This document shows positions 1 through 6,085 of a stretch of 6,085 nt of DNA, piece by piece. Numbering within the stretch: the stretch's first letter is position 1; the number at the start of each line of letters is the position of its first letter. The notes below the pieces were generated by a model, which saw only the letters and a list, made by a program, of their open reading frames with translations, had not been told where the DNA came from and made no database searches. This stretch comes from Prevotella sp. CAG:1092 (GTDB lineage: Bacteria > Bacteroidota > Bacteroidia > Bacteroidales > Bacteroidaceae). The stretch lies in assembly GCA_000436915.1 (NCBI GenBank), contig HF993951.1:1-6085 (forward strand), given 5' to 3'. The translations under genes and the position numbers were made by a program.

Positions 1-491
1 ACTTGGAGAATGGATGGCAACAACTTTGCGATAAGCACATCACTAAGGATGATATCGTGGTGGGATTCTCGGCAAGCGGCACCACACCATTTGTGTTGTC
101 GATATTGAAACATTGCAGGAAAGAAGGAATACCTACGGGCTGCATAGTGAACAATCCCCACTCTCCTATTGCCGAATGGGCAGACTATGAGGTAGAGGTA
201 ATAACAGGACCAGAGTTTGTTACTGGCAGCACTCGCATGAAGGCTGGCACATCGCAAAAGCTGATCCTCGATATGATAAGCACCACGCTACAAATTAGGC
301 AAGGCAGAGTGGAAGGCAACAAGATGGTGAACGCCAAACTTATAAACCATAAGCTCATAGACCGTGCTTGCAGAATATTTATGGAGCGCAATTCTGAATA
401 TAAGGATTATGAGGAAGTGCGACAGCTGATATTGAAAGCAGGAAGCGTAAAGAAGGCAGAAATGATGATTTCCCGACATTTTGACATGTAA
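1..491 (+). CDS. murQ: N-acetylmuramic acid 6-phosphate etherase, C-terminal part (5' end outside window)
   Basis: MurQ cleaves the D-lactyl ether of MurNAc-6-phosphate to give GlcNAc-6-phosphate and D-lactate, a cytoplasmic step of peptidoglycan recycling. About 162 residues are visible, covering the second half of the SIS (sugar isomerase) fold. Counting from the TTG codon at position 3, there is the phosphate-binding loop GFSASGTTP (about 21-29), NNPHSP (about 50-55) and the family signature GPEFVTGSTRMKAGTSQK (about 69-86), followed by the conserved helical tail with the GNKMV segment. The frame is open to the left edge, so TTG at 3 is an internal Leu codon and not a start; the true start is upstream. 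The C-terminus (ending RHFDM, TAA at 489-491) is shorter than in E. coli MurQ, which seems usual for Bacteroidetes but is judged from memory. The last codons form the left arm of the terminator that follows. A glucokinase-like or other SIS protein is unlikely given the exact signature. Confidence 0.93.
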   Translation, partial: LENGWQQLCDKHITKDDIVVGFSASGTTPFVLSILKHCRKEGIPTGCIVNNPHSPIAEWADYEVEVITGPEFVTGSTRMKAGTSQKLILDMISTTLQIRQGRVEGNKMVNAKLINHKLIDRACRIFMERNSEYKDYEEVRQLILKAGSVKKAEMMISRHFDM

Positions 492-516
492 TCCGGTCAA
501 AATGTCGGGATTTTCA
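471..516 (+). terminator. Intrinsic terminator of murQ, overlapping its stop codon
   Basis: A perfect 15-bp inverted repeat runs from 471-485 to 496-510 around a 10-nt loop (486-495), followed by TTTTCATT from 511. The left arm lies inside the last murQ codons and the TAA stop (489-491) is in the loop. The G/C-rich base (CCCG/CGGG) and the T-run directly after the right arm fit a rho-independent terminator reading on the plus strand. It separates murQ transcription from clpB. Confidence 0.85.
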
Positions 517-566
517 TTATGGGCACGAGGTTTGAATAGTAGTAGGCAGAAACGAATAAATTTTAG

Positions 567-573
567 AAAGGAG
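567..573 (+). promoter_or_regulatory. Shine-Dalgarno of clpB
   Basis: AAAGGAG lies 7 nt before the ATG at 581 and fixes that start. Strong Shine-Dalgarno motifs are not universal in Bacteroidetes, so this suggests efficient initiation on the chaperone mRNA. Confidence 0.8.
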
Positions 574-580
574 ACATAAT

Positions 581-3169
581 ATGACATTAGACAAATTCAC
601 AATCAAGGCGCAAGAGGCTGTGCAAGCTGCCGTGAACATTGCCCAGCAAAACGGTCAGCAAAGCATTGAGCCTGTACACTTGCTGAAAGGTGTCATCGAA
701 AAGGGTAAGGACGTTACGAATTTCGTATTCCAGAAGCTCGGAGTCAACGCTCAGCAGATAGACACTCTCGTGGCATCTGAGATACAGCACTTGCCACGCG
801 TACAAGGTGGCAACGTATACTTGAGTAATGACGCCAACAAGGTGTTGACTCGCGCTCAGGAATATGCCACAAAGATGGGCGATGAGTTCGTATCTATAGA
901 GCCTATTTTATTGGCTTTGCTCGACGTTAGTTCTACGGCAAGTCGCATTCTCCACGATGCTGGATGTGCAGAGAAGGAGATGACGAAGGCTATCACAGAA
1001 TTGCGTCAAGGGCAGAACGTGAAGTCGCAATCGGGCGACGAGAACTATCAGGCATTGTCGAAATATGCCAAGAACCTCGTTGACGATGCTCGCAAGGGCA
1101 AGCTCGACCCTGTAATAGGTCGTGACGAAGAAATTCGTCGTGTGCTTCAGATATTGAGCCGTCGTACTAAGAACAACCCTATATTAATAGGTGAGCCAGG
1201 TACTGGTAAGACTGCCATCGTGGAAGGTTTGGCTGAGCGAATCGTTAGAGGCGATGTGCCAGAGAACCTTAAAGACAAGCAGCTATATTCGCTCGATATG
1301 GGTGCATTGGTAGCTGGTGCAAAATATAAGGGCGAGTTTGAGGAACGATTGAAGGCCGTTATCAAAGAGGTGACAAGTGCCGAAGGCAATATCATACTCT
1401 TCATCGATGAGATTCACACTCTCGTTGGTGCAGGAGGTGGCGAAGGTGCCATGGATGCTGCCAACATCTTGAAACCAGCTTTGGCTCGTGGAGAGTTGAG
1501 GGCTATTGGTGCCACAACGCTCAACGAATATCAGAAGTATTTCGAGAAGGATAAGGCTCTTGAGCGTAGATTCCAGACCGTGATGATTGAGGAACCTGAC
1601 GAGGCCGATGCTATCAGCATTCTTCGTGGACTGAAAGAGCGCTATGAGAACCACCACAAGGTTCGTATTCAGGATGATGCCTGCATAGCTGCCGTTCAGT
1701 TCTCAGAGAGATACATCAGCGACCGCTTCTTGCCTGACAAGGCTATCGACCTTATGGACGAGGCTGCAGCAAAATTGCGTATGGAGCGCGACTCTGTGCC
1801 TGAGGAGCTTGATGAGATTACTCGTCACTTGAAGCAACTCGAGATAGAGCGCGAGGCTATTAAGCGTGAGAACGATGAAGCCAAGATTGCTATGCTCGAC
1901 AAGGAGATTGCTGAACTTAAAGATCAAGAGAAAGACTTCCGTGCTAAGTGGGAAGGCGAACGTGCCTTGGTGAACAAGATTCAGCAAGACAAGCAGACCA
2001 TGGAAACATTGAAGTTTGAGGCTGAGCGTGCTGAGCGTGAGGGCAACTACGAGCGTGTGGCAGAAATCAGATATGGTAAGTTGAAGGAACTGCAAAACGA
2101 TATCGACAGCATACAGCAACAACTGAAGTCGGCACAGGGTGCAGAGGCTATGGTTCGCGAAGAGGTTACTGCCGACGATATAGCAGAGGTGGTAAGTCGC
2201 TGGACTGGAATACCAGTAACTCGTATGATGCAGAGCGAGCGTGAGAAACTTCTTCACCTCGAAGAGGAGCTCCACAAGCGTGTAATTGGTCAGGAGGAAG
2301 CCATTAGTGCTGTTTCTGATGCGGTAAGACGTTCAAGAGCTGGTCTCCAAGACCCTAAGCGCCCAATAGCATCATTCATATTCCTTGGTACCACGGGTGT
2401 CGGTAAAACAGAACTTGCCAAGGCTTTGGCAGAATATCTGTTTAACGATGAGAGCATGATGACTCGTATTGATATGAGTGAATATCAAGAGAAGTTCAGC
2501 GTGTCACGTCTTATCGGAGCGCCTCCTGGATATGTAGGATATGATGAGGGTGGTCAGCTTACTGAGGCTGTTCGCAGAAAACCATATAGCGTAGTATTGT
2601 TTGATGAAATCGAGAAGGCTCATCCTGATGTTTTCAACATCTTGTTGCAGGTTCTCGACGATGGTAGACTTACCGACAACAAGGGTCGTACCGTAAACTT
2701 CAAGAATACTATCATCATCATGACTTCAAACCTTGGTTCACAGCTCATACGCGAAGAAACCGAGAAGGCGGGCGGCACTCTTAGCGCAAGCAAGTTGGAG
2801 GATATGCGCCACAAGCTCTTCGACATGCTTAAGCAGACCATACGCCCAGAGTTCTTGAACCGTATCGACGAGACTATCATGTTCTTGCCTTTGAACAAGC
2901 AGGAAATCAGAGATGTGGTAGAACTCCAGATGAACAGCGTGAAGAAGATGGTGGAAGAGCAAGGCTTCAAGCTCAGCTGGACATCAGCAGCCCTCGACTA
3001 TCTTGCCAACGTTGGCTACGACCCTGAGTTTGGTGCACGTCCTGTGAAGAGAGCCATCCAGCGCTATGTGCTCAACGACCTCTCTAAGCAGTTGCTTTCA
3101 GGTTCTGTCGTTATCGACAAGCCTATCGTTATTGATGCTACCAGCAATGGTCTTACATTCAAGAACTAA
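581..3169 (+). CDS. clpB: ATP-dependent protein disaggregase ClpB (Hsp100)
   Basis: ClpB is a hexameric cytoplasmic AAA+ machine that works with DnaK/DnaJ/GrpE to thread and rescue aggregated proteins after heat or other stress. The 862-residue product is full length. In order it has the double-repeat Clp N domain (about 1-145) and NBD1 with Walker A GEPGTGKT (204-211), pore loop AKYKGEFE with Tyr249, Walker B ending Asp276-Glu277, and arginine fingers Arg329-Arg330. The coiled-coil M domain (about 395-530) separates ClpB from ClpA. NBD2 has Walker A GTTGVGKT (603-610), pore-loop Tyr651 in GYVGYDEGG, Walker B Asp675-Glu676, arginine finger Arg761 and sensor-2 Arg820 in FGARP. No IGL/IGF ClpP-docking tripeptide is present, as expected for ClpB. 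All catalytic residues seem intact. Start: ATG 581 with AAAGGAG in front. It is likely monocistronic, with a terminator on each side. I see no CIRCE element or convincing promoter in the 89 bp upstream, so stress control cannot be read from this sequence. Confidence 0.98.
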   Translation: MTLDKFTIKAQEAVQAAVNIAQQNGQQSIEPVHLLKGVIEKGKDVTNFVFQKLGVNAQQIDTLVASEIQHLPRVQGGNVYLSNDANKVLTRAQEYATKMGDEFVSIEPILLALLDVSSTASRILHDAGCAEKEMTKAITELRQGQNVKSQSGDENYQALSKYAKNLVDDARKGKLDPVIGRDEEIRRVLQILSRRTKNNPILIGEPGTGKTAIVEGLAERIVRGDVPENLKDKQLYSLDMGALVAGAKYKGEFEERLKAVIKEVTSAEGNIILFIDEIHTLVGAGGGEGAMDAANILKPALARGELRAIGATTLNEYQKYFEKDKALERRFQTVMIEEPDEADAISILRGLKERYENHHKVRIQDDACIAAVQFSERYISDRFLPDKAIDLMDEAAAKLRMERDSVPEELDEITRHLKQLEIEREAIKRENDEAKIAMLDKEIAELKDQEKDFRAKWEGERALVNKIQQDKQTMETLKFEAERAEREGNYERVAEIRYGKLKELQNDIDSIQQQLKSAQGAEAMVREEVTADDIAEVVSRWTGIPVTRMMQSEREKLLHLEEELHKRVIGQEEAISAVSDAVRRSRAGLQDPKRPIASFIFLGTTGVGKTELAKALAEYLFNDESMMTRIDMSEYQEKFSVSRLIGAPPGYVGYDEGGQLTEAVRRKPYSVVLFDEIEKAHPDVFNILLQVLDDGRLTDNKGRTVNFKNTIIIMTSNLGSQLIREETEKAGGTLSASKLEDMRHKLFDMLKQTIRPEFLNRIDETIMFLPLNKQEIRDVVELQMNSVKKMVEEQGFKLSWTSAALDYLANVGYDPEFGARPVKRAIQRYVLNDLSKQLLSGSVVIDKPIVIDATSNGLTFKN

Positions 3170-3212
3170 GTATAGAACAAAGGCTTATAATATAGCCTAA
3201 CACTAAATAAGG

Positions 3213-3253
3213 AAGTCCCTGTTTTCGTGAGAAACAGGGACTTTTTGTTTTCT
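3213..3253 (+). terminator. Intrinsic terminator of clpB
   Basis: A 12-bp perfect stem (3213-3224 with 3232-3243, arms containing GTCCCTG/CAGGGAC) encloses a 7-nt loop, and a T-rich tract (TTTTTGTTTTCT, 3242-3253) follows on the plus strand. It lies 43 bp after the clpB stop. It sits between two convergent genes. Read from the minus strand the stem is followed only by CCTTATTTAG, so it would be a poorer terminator for the three-gene operon coming the other way, though it may serve both. Confidence 0.9.
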
Positions 3254-3275
3254 ATAGAAAAATACTAAAATGGAA

Positions 3276-3506
3276 CTATGCTATCTTTCCATTTGCAATT
3301 TCCTCTTGCAAATATGAATATACATATCTTGGTGATTGGAAATAAAGACCTGTCTTTGGATTCTGAAGCAATTTATATGTCTCAGAACCATAGAGCACAT
3401 CCAAAGCTTGATGTATAGACATGCCACATTCCTCTACAAGAATTGTTGCAATATCACGCTCCTGACATTCAAGCATAAACTGAAAATCGAGTTCTGTTAC
3501 TTTCAT
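3276..3506 (-). CDS. Small protein, third gene of DUF3791/DUF3990 operon; putative antitoxin or accessory protein
   Basis: This encodes 76 residues with no signal peptide or membrane segment. The N-terminal half looks helical (ELDFQFMLECQERDIATILVEE, here split: ELDFQFML, then ECQERDIATILVEE), followed by GMSIHQALDVLYGSETYKLL and a segment NPKTGLYFQSPRYVYSYLQEE before the end. The tail pattern, Ser-x-Thr-Tyr then Thr-Gly-Leu-Tyr-x-x-Ser-Pro-x-Tyr-Val-Tyr, resembles small proteins I recall beside DUF3990 genes, possibly a DUF3791-like group, but I cannot confirm the family. The ATG at 3504-3506 overlaps the TGA of the DUF3990 gene by 4 bases (ATGA). No Shine-Dalgarno is visible in front of it, so translation is probably coupled to the gene before it. 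Its partner genes suggest that it binds, delivers or neutralises the DUF3990 protein; this is inference. It ends with TAG at 3276-3278, convergent with clpB. Confidence 0.72.
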   Translation of the reverse strand: MKVTELDFQFMLECQERDIATILVEECGMSIHQALDVLYGSETYKLLQNPKTGLYFQSPRYVYSYLQEEIANGKIA

Positions 3507-3973
3507 AAGCTTTGCAGGTTTTTAATGGCTTTTTCTGTACAGAATGCCCATTGATAAGTTATACCTTTAGAATATTGTATACGCTTTAAGAATGTTTCAA
3601 AATCAATATATCCTGATTGGAAATTGAAAATCTGACGTCCTATTCTATCATTAGCTATAGGACCATACACAATATCATAATCATGGACGCGAGCAGATGT
3701 AGCCCTATTAGATAAAACAAAGCGAGCCCATTCTTCGGTATACGTATTAAAGATAAGACACTTTAAATCGTTACGAGTAGCTTTATCAATATCAAATTCA
3801 AATTTATTAATAAAGAGTTCTCCGCCAAAAGTATCAACTTTAAACTGCGCCATCTCTTTAGCTTGCTCAATATCCTCTGAAAGATAAAAGGCTAATCCAA
3901 AATCTTTAGAAGGTCGAGATTTGCCAAGATCTATATTATCAACCTTTTGGTTTGATCCATGATACAGTATCAT
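3503..3973 (-). CDS. DUF3990-family protein, putative ADP-ribosyltransferase-fold toxin
   Basis: This 156-residue soluble protein carries the DUF3990 pattern. It starts with MILYHGSN (Tyr4, His5), then KDFGLAFYLSEDIEQAKEMA (24-43, Tyr30), EEWARFVLSNR (80-90), YDIVYGPIANDR (99-110) and YQWAFCTEKAIKNL near the end (140-153). From memory, DUF3990 is placed with ADP-ribosyltransferase-like folds, whose active sites use a His or Arg on the first strand, a Tyr or Ser in the middle and a Glu/Gln late. His5, Tyr30 and Gln141 are the candidates for these positions; this is inference. If active it would use NAD+ to modify a macromolecule or small molecule; the target is unknown. Start ATG 3971-3973 has AAAGGAGG 9 nt upstream, inside the end of the preceding gene, and overlaps its TGA by 4 bases. 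Composition is AT-rich compared with clpB (one sampled 60-base stretch is about 25% G+C). It could also be an inactive or binding-only relative. Confidence 0.82.
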   Translation of the reverse strand: MILYHGSNQKVDNIDLGKSRPSKDFGLAFYLSEDIEQAKEMAQFKVDTFGGELFINKFEFDIDKATRNDLKCLIFNTYTEEWARFVLSNRATSARVHDYDIVYGPIANDRIGRQIFNFQSGYIDFETFLKRIQYSKGITYQWAFCTEKAIKNLQSL

Positions 3974-4185
3974 ATTAGCGTTCCTCCTTTCTTATGGCAA
4001 TAAGTAGCAAGTCCTTCCACCTGGTCTTCAAACGATAAGGTGTGCAGCACATTATAATGTTGTTCTGCATATTCAATGCCCTGATGAATACTCACGTAGC
4101 GGTATGCTTGCTGAAAGCTTAAACCGAAATGACGTGCAAATAGTTTTATAAGCATTATAATATATTCTATCTTGGCTGATACCAT
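3970..4185 (-). CDS. DUF3791-type small protein, first gene of operon; putative antitoxin
   Basis: This encodes 71 residues and is probably all helical. The text has an N-terminal hydrophobic helix (IEYIIMLIKLFARHFGL) and then QQAYRYVSIHQGIEYAEQ, the HYNVLHTLS segment (about 43-51) and a Cys-containing end ATYCHKKGGTLI. The spacing Gly-Ile-x-Tyr...HY-x-V-L-H-T followed by a short helix is the DUF3791 pattern as I remember it. Members are often found directly beside DUF3990 genes, which fits a toxin-partner role, but no biochemical role is known to me. The start at 4185 is preferred over an internal Met at residue 11 because a consensus promoter puts the transcript start about 15 nt upstream, giving a short leader. 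No clear Shine-Dalgarno is present. Its stop codon overlaps the DUF3990 start (ATGA). The upstream inverted repeat makes it, alone or with the DUF3990 product, a candidate autorepressor. Confidence 0.78.
   Translation of the reverse strand: MVSAKIEYIIMLIKLFARHFGLSFQQAYRYVSIHQGIEYAEQHYNVLHTLSFEDQVEGLATYCHKKGGTLI
3983..3990 (-). promoter_or_regulatory. Strong Shine-Dalgarno of the DUF3990 gene
   Basis: Read on the minus strand, AAAGGAGG ends 9 nt before the ATG at 3973. It lies within the last codons of the 71-residue gene. It is the only strong ribosome binding site in the operon, which implies the enzyme-like protein can be translated independently of the first gene. Confidence 0.75.
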
Positions 4186-4207
4186 AATTTCTAAGTTTTA
4201 ACAATTA

Positions 4208-4238
4208 CAAAGATAAAGCAAATCGAAGATAACACAAA
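4208..4238 (-). promoter_or_regulatory. Bacteroidetes-type promoter of the three-gene operon
   Basis: On the minus strand, TTTG (4238-4235) is followed after exactly 19 bp by TATCTTTG (4215-4208). This matches the primary-sigma consensus of Bacteroidetes (TTTG at -33, TAnnTTTG at -7) at every defined base. Transcription would begin near 4200-4203, giving a leader of roughly 15-18 nt before the ATG at 4185. The -33 box lies inside the left arm of the 4229-4262 inverted repeat. Confidence 0.8.
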
Positions 4239-4262
4239 ATAAATTCACATTTTTTGTGTTAT
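4229..4262. promoter_or_regulatory. 11-bp perfect inverted repeat, candidate operator
   Basis: ATAACACAAAA (4229-4239) and its exact complement TTTTGTGTTAT (4252-4262) are separated by 12 bp. The centres of the two arms are 23 bp apart, about two helical turns, which suits a dimeric DNA-binding protein on one face of the DNA. The left arm contains the -33 element of the operon promoter, so occupancy would block RNA polymerase. The alternative, a terminator for the helicase gene, is less likely: the arms have only two G/C pairs each and no T-run follows on the minus strand (TCTTCG). Confidence 0.55.
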
Positions 4263-4299
4263 AAAGAACGATAGTACAAAATAGGTTTCCTAAGGATTC

Positions 4300-6085
4300 T
4301 CACTCCTTCTTCAAGCTCAATTCTATTGGCAGGAGGAATTTGCTATGAGGAATATTCACGAAGGTGCCATCAAATCGTTTTTTCATCGTAGATACCGAGA
4401 TGCAAAGGCGCTTGCGAGCTCTGGTCATGGCAACATATAGTTTGCGAGCATCTTCGTCGTCGTAGTGTTTTACGCCATGGTTGTAGTAGTTAGGATAACG
4501 GCCATCGATGACATCGAATACTATCACGTTGTCAAACTCCAAACCTTTAGCCTTGTGGATGGTGCTAACGAAGACGCGCTCTTTCATGGATGTTCCACCA
4601 CAGATATCAGCCTCGCGAAGGGTATTCATTTCTACCACATAGCGGTCGAGCGCCTGCTTTAGGGTGAGATTCTCGTTGGCTGGCAACAAGTCAAGCTGAA
4701 TATAGTTGAGCACATATTGCAACTTCTTGCTATCGACAACTCTGCGCTCTTGCTTCAGATATTCCCACACTCGCTGCATGTCTGCAACTAATGTCGGAGT
4801 CTCGTCATCATTGCTTCGCCTATGAGCCATCGCCAAAGTGGAATGCCATAGTTCTGCATAGCGTTGGCGTAGCAACTCAGCCTTATGAGGCACATCGCCC
4901 TGTTGCAAATAGCGCACCTGCTCAGGTATCATTTCTTGCGCTTTGTCGTAGCAACGAGCCACAAGACTGCAAGTGGCAAAGACGTCGGCATCGGCAAGAT
5001 GGGAGTTTTCACCTTCAAGATGCAGATATTCGATAAGGTTCTTCAGCCTATACTTCACGAAACCAGGGAATAGCAATCGCGCCAACTTCAGAGAGTCGAA
5101 ACATGCTGGATGCTCCTTGCGCCAGTCTACGGATGGCAGATAGCGCTTAAGGTTGAAGTCCATGATATCGTAGTCGTAAGTGGCATTATGGCCGAGCAAT
5201 ATGTCGTCGCCCACATAGTCGAGGAATCGTTGCAAAGCCTCGGCAGGCGATAGCAGTTCATGCTGCTTTCGCTCTTCGACAATTGGGTTTACTATATCGC
5301 CAAGCATCTCTGGTATAGGCTTATCTGTAGCGATATATAGCGAGAGCTCAGAACCTTCCACCACCCTTCCCTCTCGCATTTTGCATGCTGCAATCTGCAA
5401 TATGTCGTCATTATAAACATCCAGTCCTGTGGTCTCGGTATCGAAAACCACGATTTCTTTCTCAGCCAAAGCCTTAGCAAACTGCTGCACATAGGTTTTG
5501 CCATCAGCTTCAAGAAGGTCGGTAGGCACCATGCCTCTTACGCGAAGTTGTCGCACCAAGGCTCTTGCCGAAGCATTAGTCTGCATAATGCCCATTCCCT
5601 TGAGCAGTCGTGCCCAAGCTATGAAGTTGAATTCGTTGGCTATTACCGAATAGTGGGCAAAGAGCAGTTTTACGCCATCGGTAGTAAAGATATCTGTTCC
5701 CGACACCTTGAAGTGTGGCATGGCGATGTCATCCAAGGCATAGCCTATGGAGTCGGCATCGCGATTGGAGTTTACTATCACAGCCGTAGTCTCGTCGGGA
5801 TGTTCATTATAGAAATCTCTCACTTTGAGCGCCACAGCCTTATACTCCTCATCCACGGTAGCACATTCCATTAGCGTAAGCTCATTGCCCTCAGCCTTTG
5901 TGATATTGGCAGCCTTAGGCAACAAAGCGCCATCGATGTCCATAACCTGCATAGCATACTTGTTGTAGACATCGAGGAGATAGGATGGCGAACGATGGTT
6001 TACGTCGAGATGATAGATATTGCTGCAGCATCGCTCTTTCAGTTCTTTCATTATCTCCATCTTGGCTCCCATAAACGAGAATATG
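4300..6085 (-). CDS. UvrD-type SF1A helicase with inserted DEDDh 3'-5' exonuclease domain (5' end outside window)
   Basis: The visible part is the C-terminal ~594 residues of a larger DNA repair or replication helicase. The frame runs off the right edge: the codons before the ATG at 6072 read Ile-Phe-Ser-Phe and join Met-Gly-Ala-Lys, matching the QSIYSFRGA stretch after UvrD motif III, so this ATG is internal and the Walker A and DExQ motifs lie beyond 6085. Numbering from that Met: motif IV-like region LDVNHRSPSYLL (22-33); 2A-domain segment AVIVNSNRDADSIGYAL (97-113); a DnaQ-like exonuclease at about 203-375 with FDTETTG (Asp211, Glu213), GHNATYDYD (Asp300) and SHLADADVF (His358, Asp363), a complete DEDDh set; a helical linker; motif V STIHKAKGLEFD (503-514); motif VI KLYVAMTRARKRL (544-556). 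It probably unwinds DNA from 3' to 5' and trims 3' ends; that is inferred from the families. Stop TGA 4300-4302; no good terminator follows before the next operon's promoter. Confidence 0.92.
   Translation of the reverse strand, partial: IFSFMGAKMEIMKELKERCCSNIYHLDVNHRSPSYLLDVYNKYAMQVMDIDGALLPKAANITKAEGNELTLMECATVDEEYKAVALKVRDFYNEHPDETTAVIVNSNRDADSIGYALDDIAMPHFKVSGTDIFTTDGVKLLFAHYSVIANEFNFIAWARLLKGMGIMQTNASARALVRQLRVRGMVPTDLLEADGKTYVQQFAKALAEKEIVVFDTETTGLDVYNDDILQIAACKMREGRVVEGSELSLYIATDKPIPEMLGDIVNPIVEERKQHELLSPAEALQRFLDYVGDDILLGHNATYDYDIMDFNLKRYLPSVDWRKEHPACFDSLKLARLLFPGFVKYRLKNLIEYLHLEGENSHLADADVFATCSLVARCYDKAQEMIPEQVRYLQQGDVPHKAELLRQRYAELWHSTLAMAHRRSNDDETPTLVADMQRVWEYLKQERRVVDSKKLQYVLNYIQLDLLPANENLTLKQALDRYVVEMNTLREADICGGTSMKERVFVSTIHKAKGLEFDNVIVFDVIDGRYPNYYNHGVKHYDDEDARKLYVAMTRARKRLCISVSTMKKRFDGTFVNIPHSKFLLPIELSLKKE

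Noticed and set aside
531..564. Possible clpB promoter: TTTG at 531-534 and TAAATTTT at 557-564.
   Set aside because: Spacing is 22 bp, the second box lacks the final G, and transcription would start within the Shine-Dalgarno, so it cannot give a normal leader.
1703..2275. A 190-codon open frame on the minus strand inside clpB, plus several shorter ones there.
   Set aside because: They lie antisense to strongly conserved ClpB sequence, have low-complexity Leu/Ser/His-rich translations, and lack family motifs or ribosome binding sites. They are shadows of the real gene.
3181..3198. AGGCT...AGCCT small inverted repeat after clpB.
   Set aside because: Only 5 bp of stem with an A/T-rich loop and no T-run; the much stronger hairpin at 3213-3243 is the terminator.
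3336..3554. A 72-codon plus-strand frame opposite the third gene of the small operon.
   Set aside because: It is antisense to two overlapping genes with operon structure, starts without a Shine-Dalgarno, and its product has no recognisable feature.
4291..4312. Weak AAGGA...TCCTT hairpin around the helicase stop codon on the minus strand.
   Set aside because: Five base pairs and no following T-run; not a credible terminator.
4548..5036. Plus-strand open frames opposite the helicase-exonuclease gene.
   Set aside because: The minus-strand frame carries all helicase and nuclease motifs through this stretch; the opposite frames have no motifs and no start signals.
1..6085. tRNA, rRNA, CRISPR array, insertion sequence or attachment site.
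   Set aside because: None seen: no regularly spaced repeats, no transposase or integrase motifs, no flanking duplications, and no cloverleaf noticed by eye.

Overview
This window looks like Bacteroidales chromosome, most likely a Prevotella/Segatella-like organism. The grounds are an 862-residue ClpB of Bacteroidetes type, a MurQ with a Bacteroidetes-like short C-terminus, and a promoter that matches the Bacteroidetes consensus (TTTG, 19 bp, TAnnTTTG) exactly. The genus is a guess; the phylum is well supported.

Layout. Positions 1-491 hold the 3' half of murQ (+), which recycles cell-wall N-acetylmuramate 6-phosphate. It ends in a strong intrinsic terminator whose stem starts inside the coding sequence and whose loop carries the stop codon. 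clpB (+, 581-3169), a complete protein disaggregase gene with its own Shine-Dalgarno, follows and is closed by a second strong terminator. Facing it on the minus strand is a compact three-gene operon (4185 down to 3276). It encodes a 71-residue DUF3791-type protein, a 156-residue DUF3990-type protein that resembles an ADP-ribosyltransferase fold, and a 76-residue small protein. Both junctions are 4-base ATGA overlaps. A consensus promoter lies just upstream, and its -33 box sits inside one arm of an 11-bp perfect inverted repeat. Further upstream on the same strand (6085 down to 4300) is the 3' part of a large SF1A (UvrD-type) helicase gene with a complete DEDDh 3'-5' exonuclease domain where helicase subdomain 2B would normally be. 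Its N-terminal half lies outside the window.

How they fit together. murQ and clpB are housekeeping genes with separate terminators. The three-gene module is visibly AT-richer than clpB, has its own promoter and candidate operator, and is organised like a toxin-antitoxin or toxin-antitoxin-accessory operon: a small protein first, an enzyme-like protein second with a very strong internal ribosome binding site, and a third small protein without one. This is the best candidate here for an under-described system; its function is inferred, not demonstrated. The helicase-exonuclease fusion is the second item of interest.
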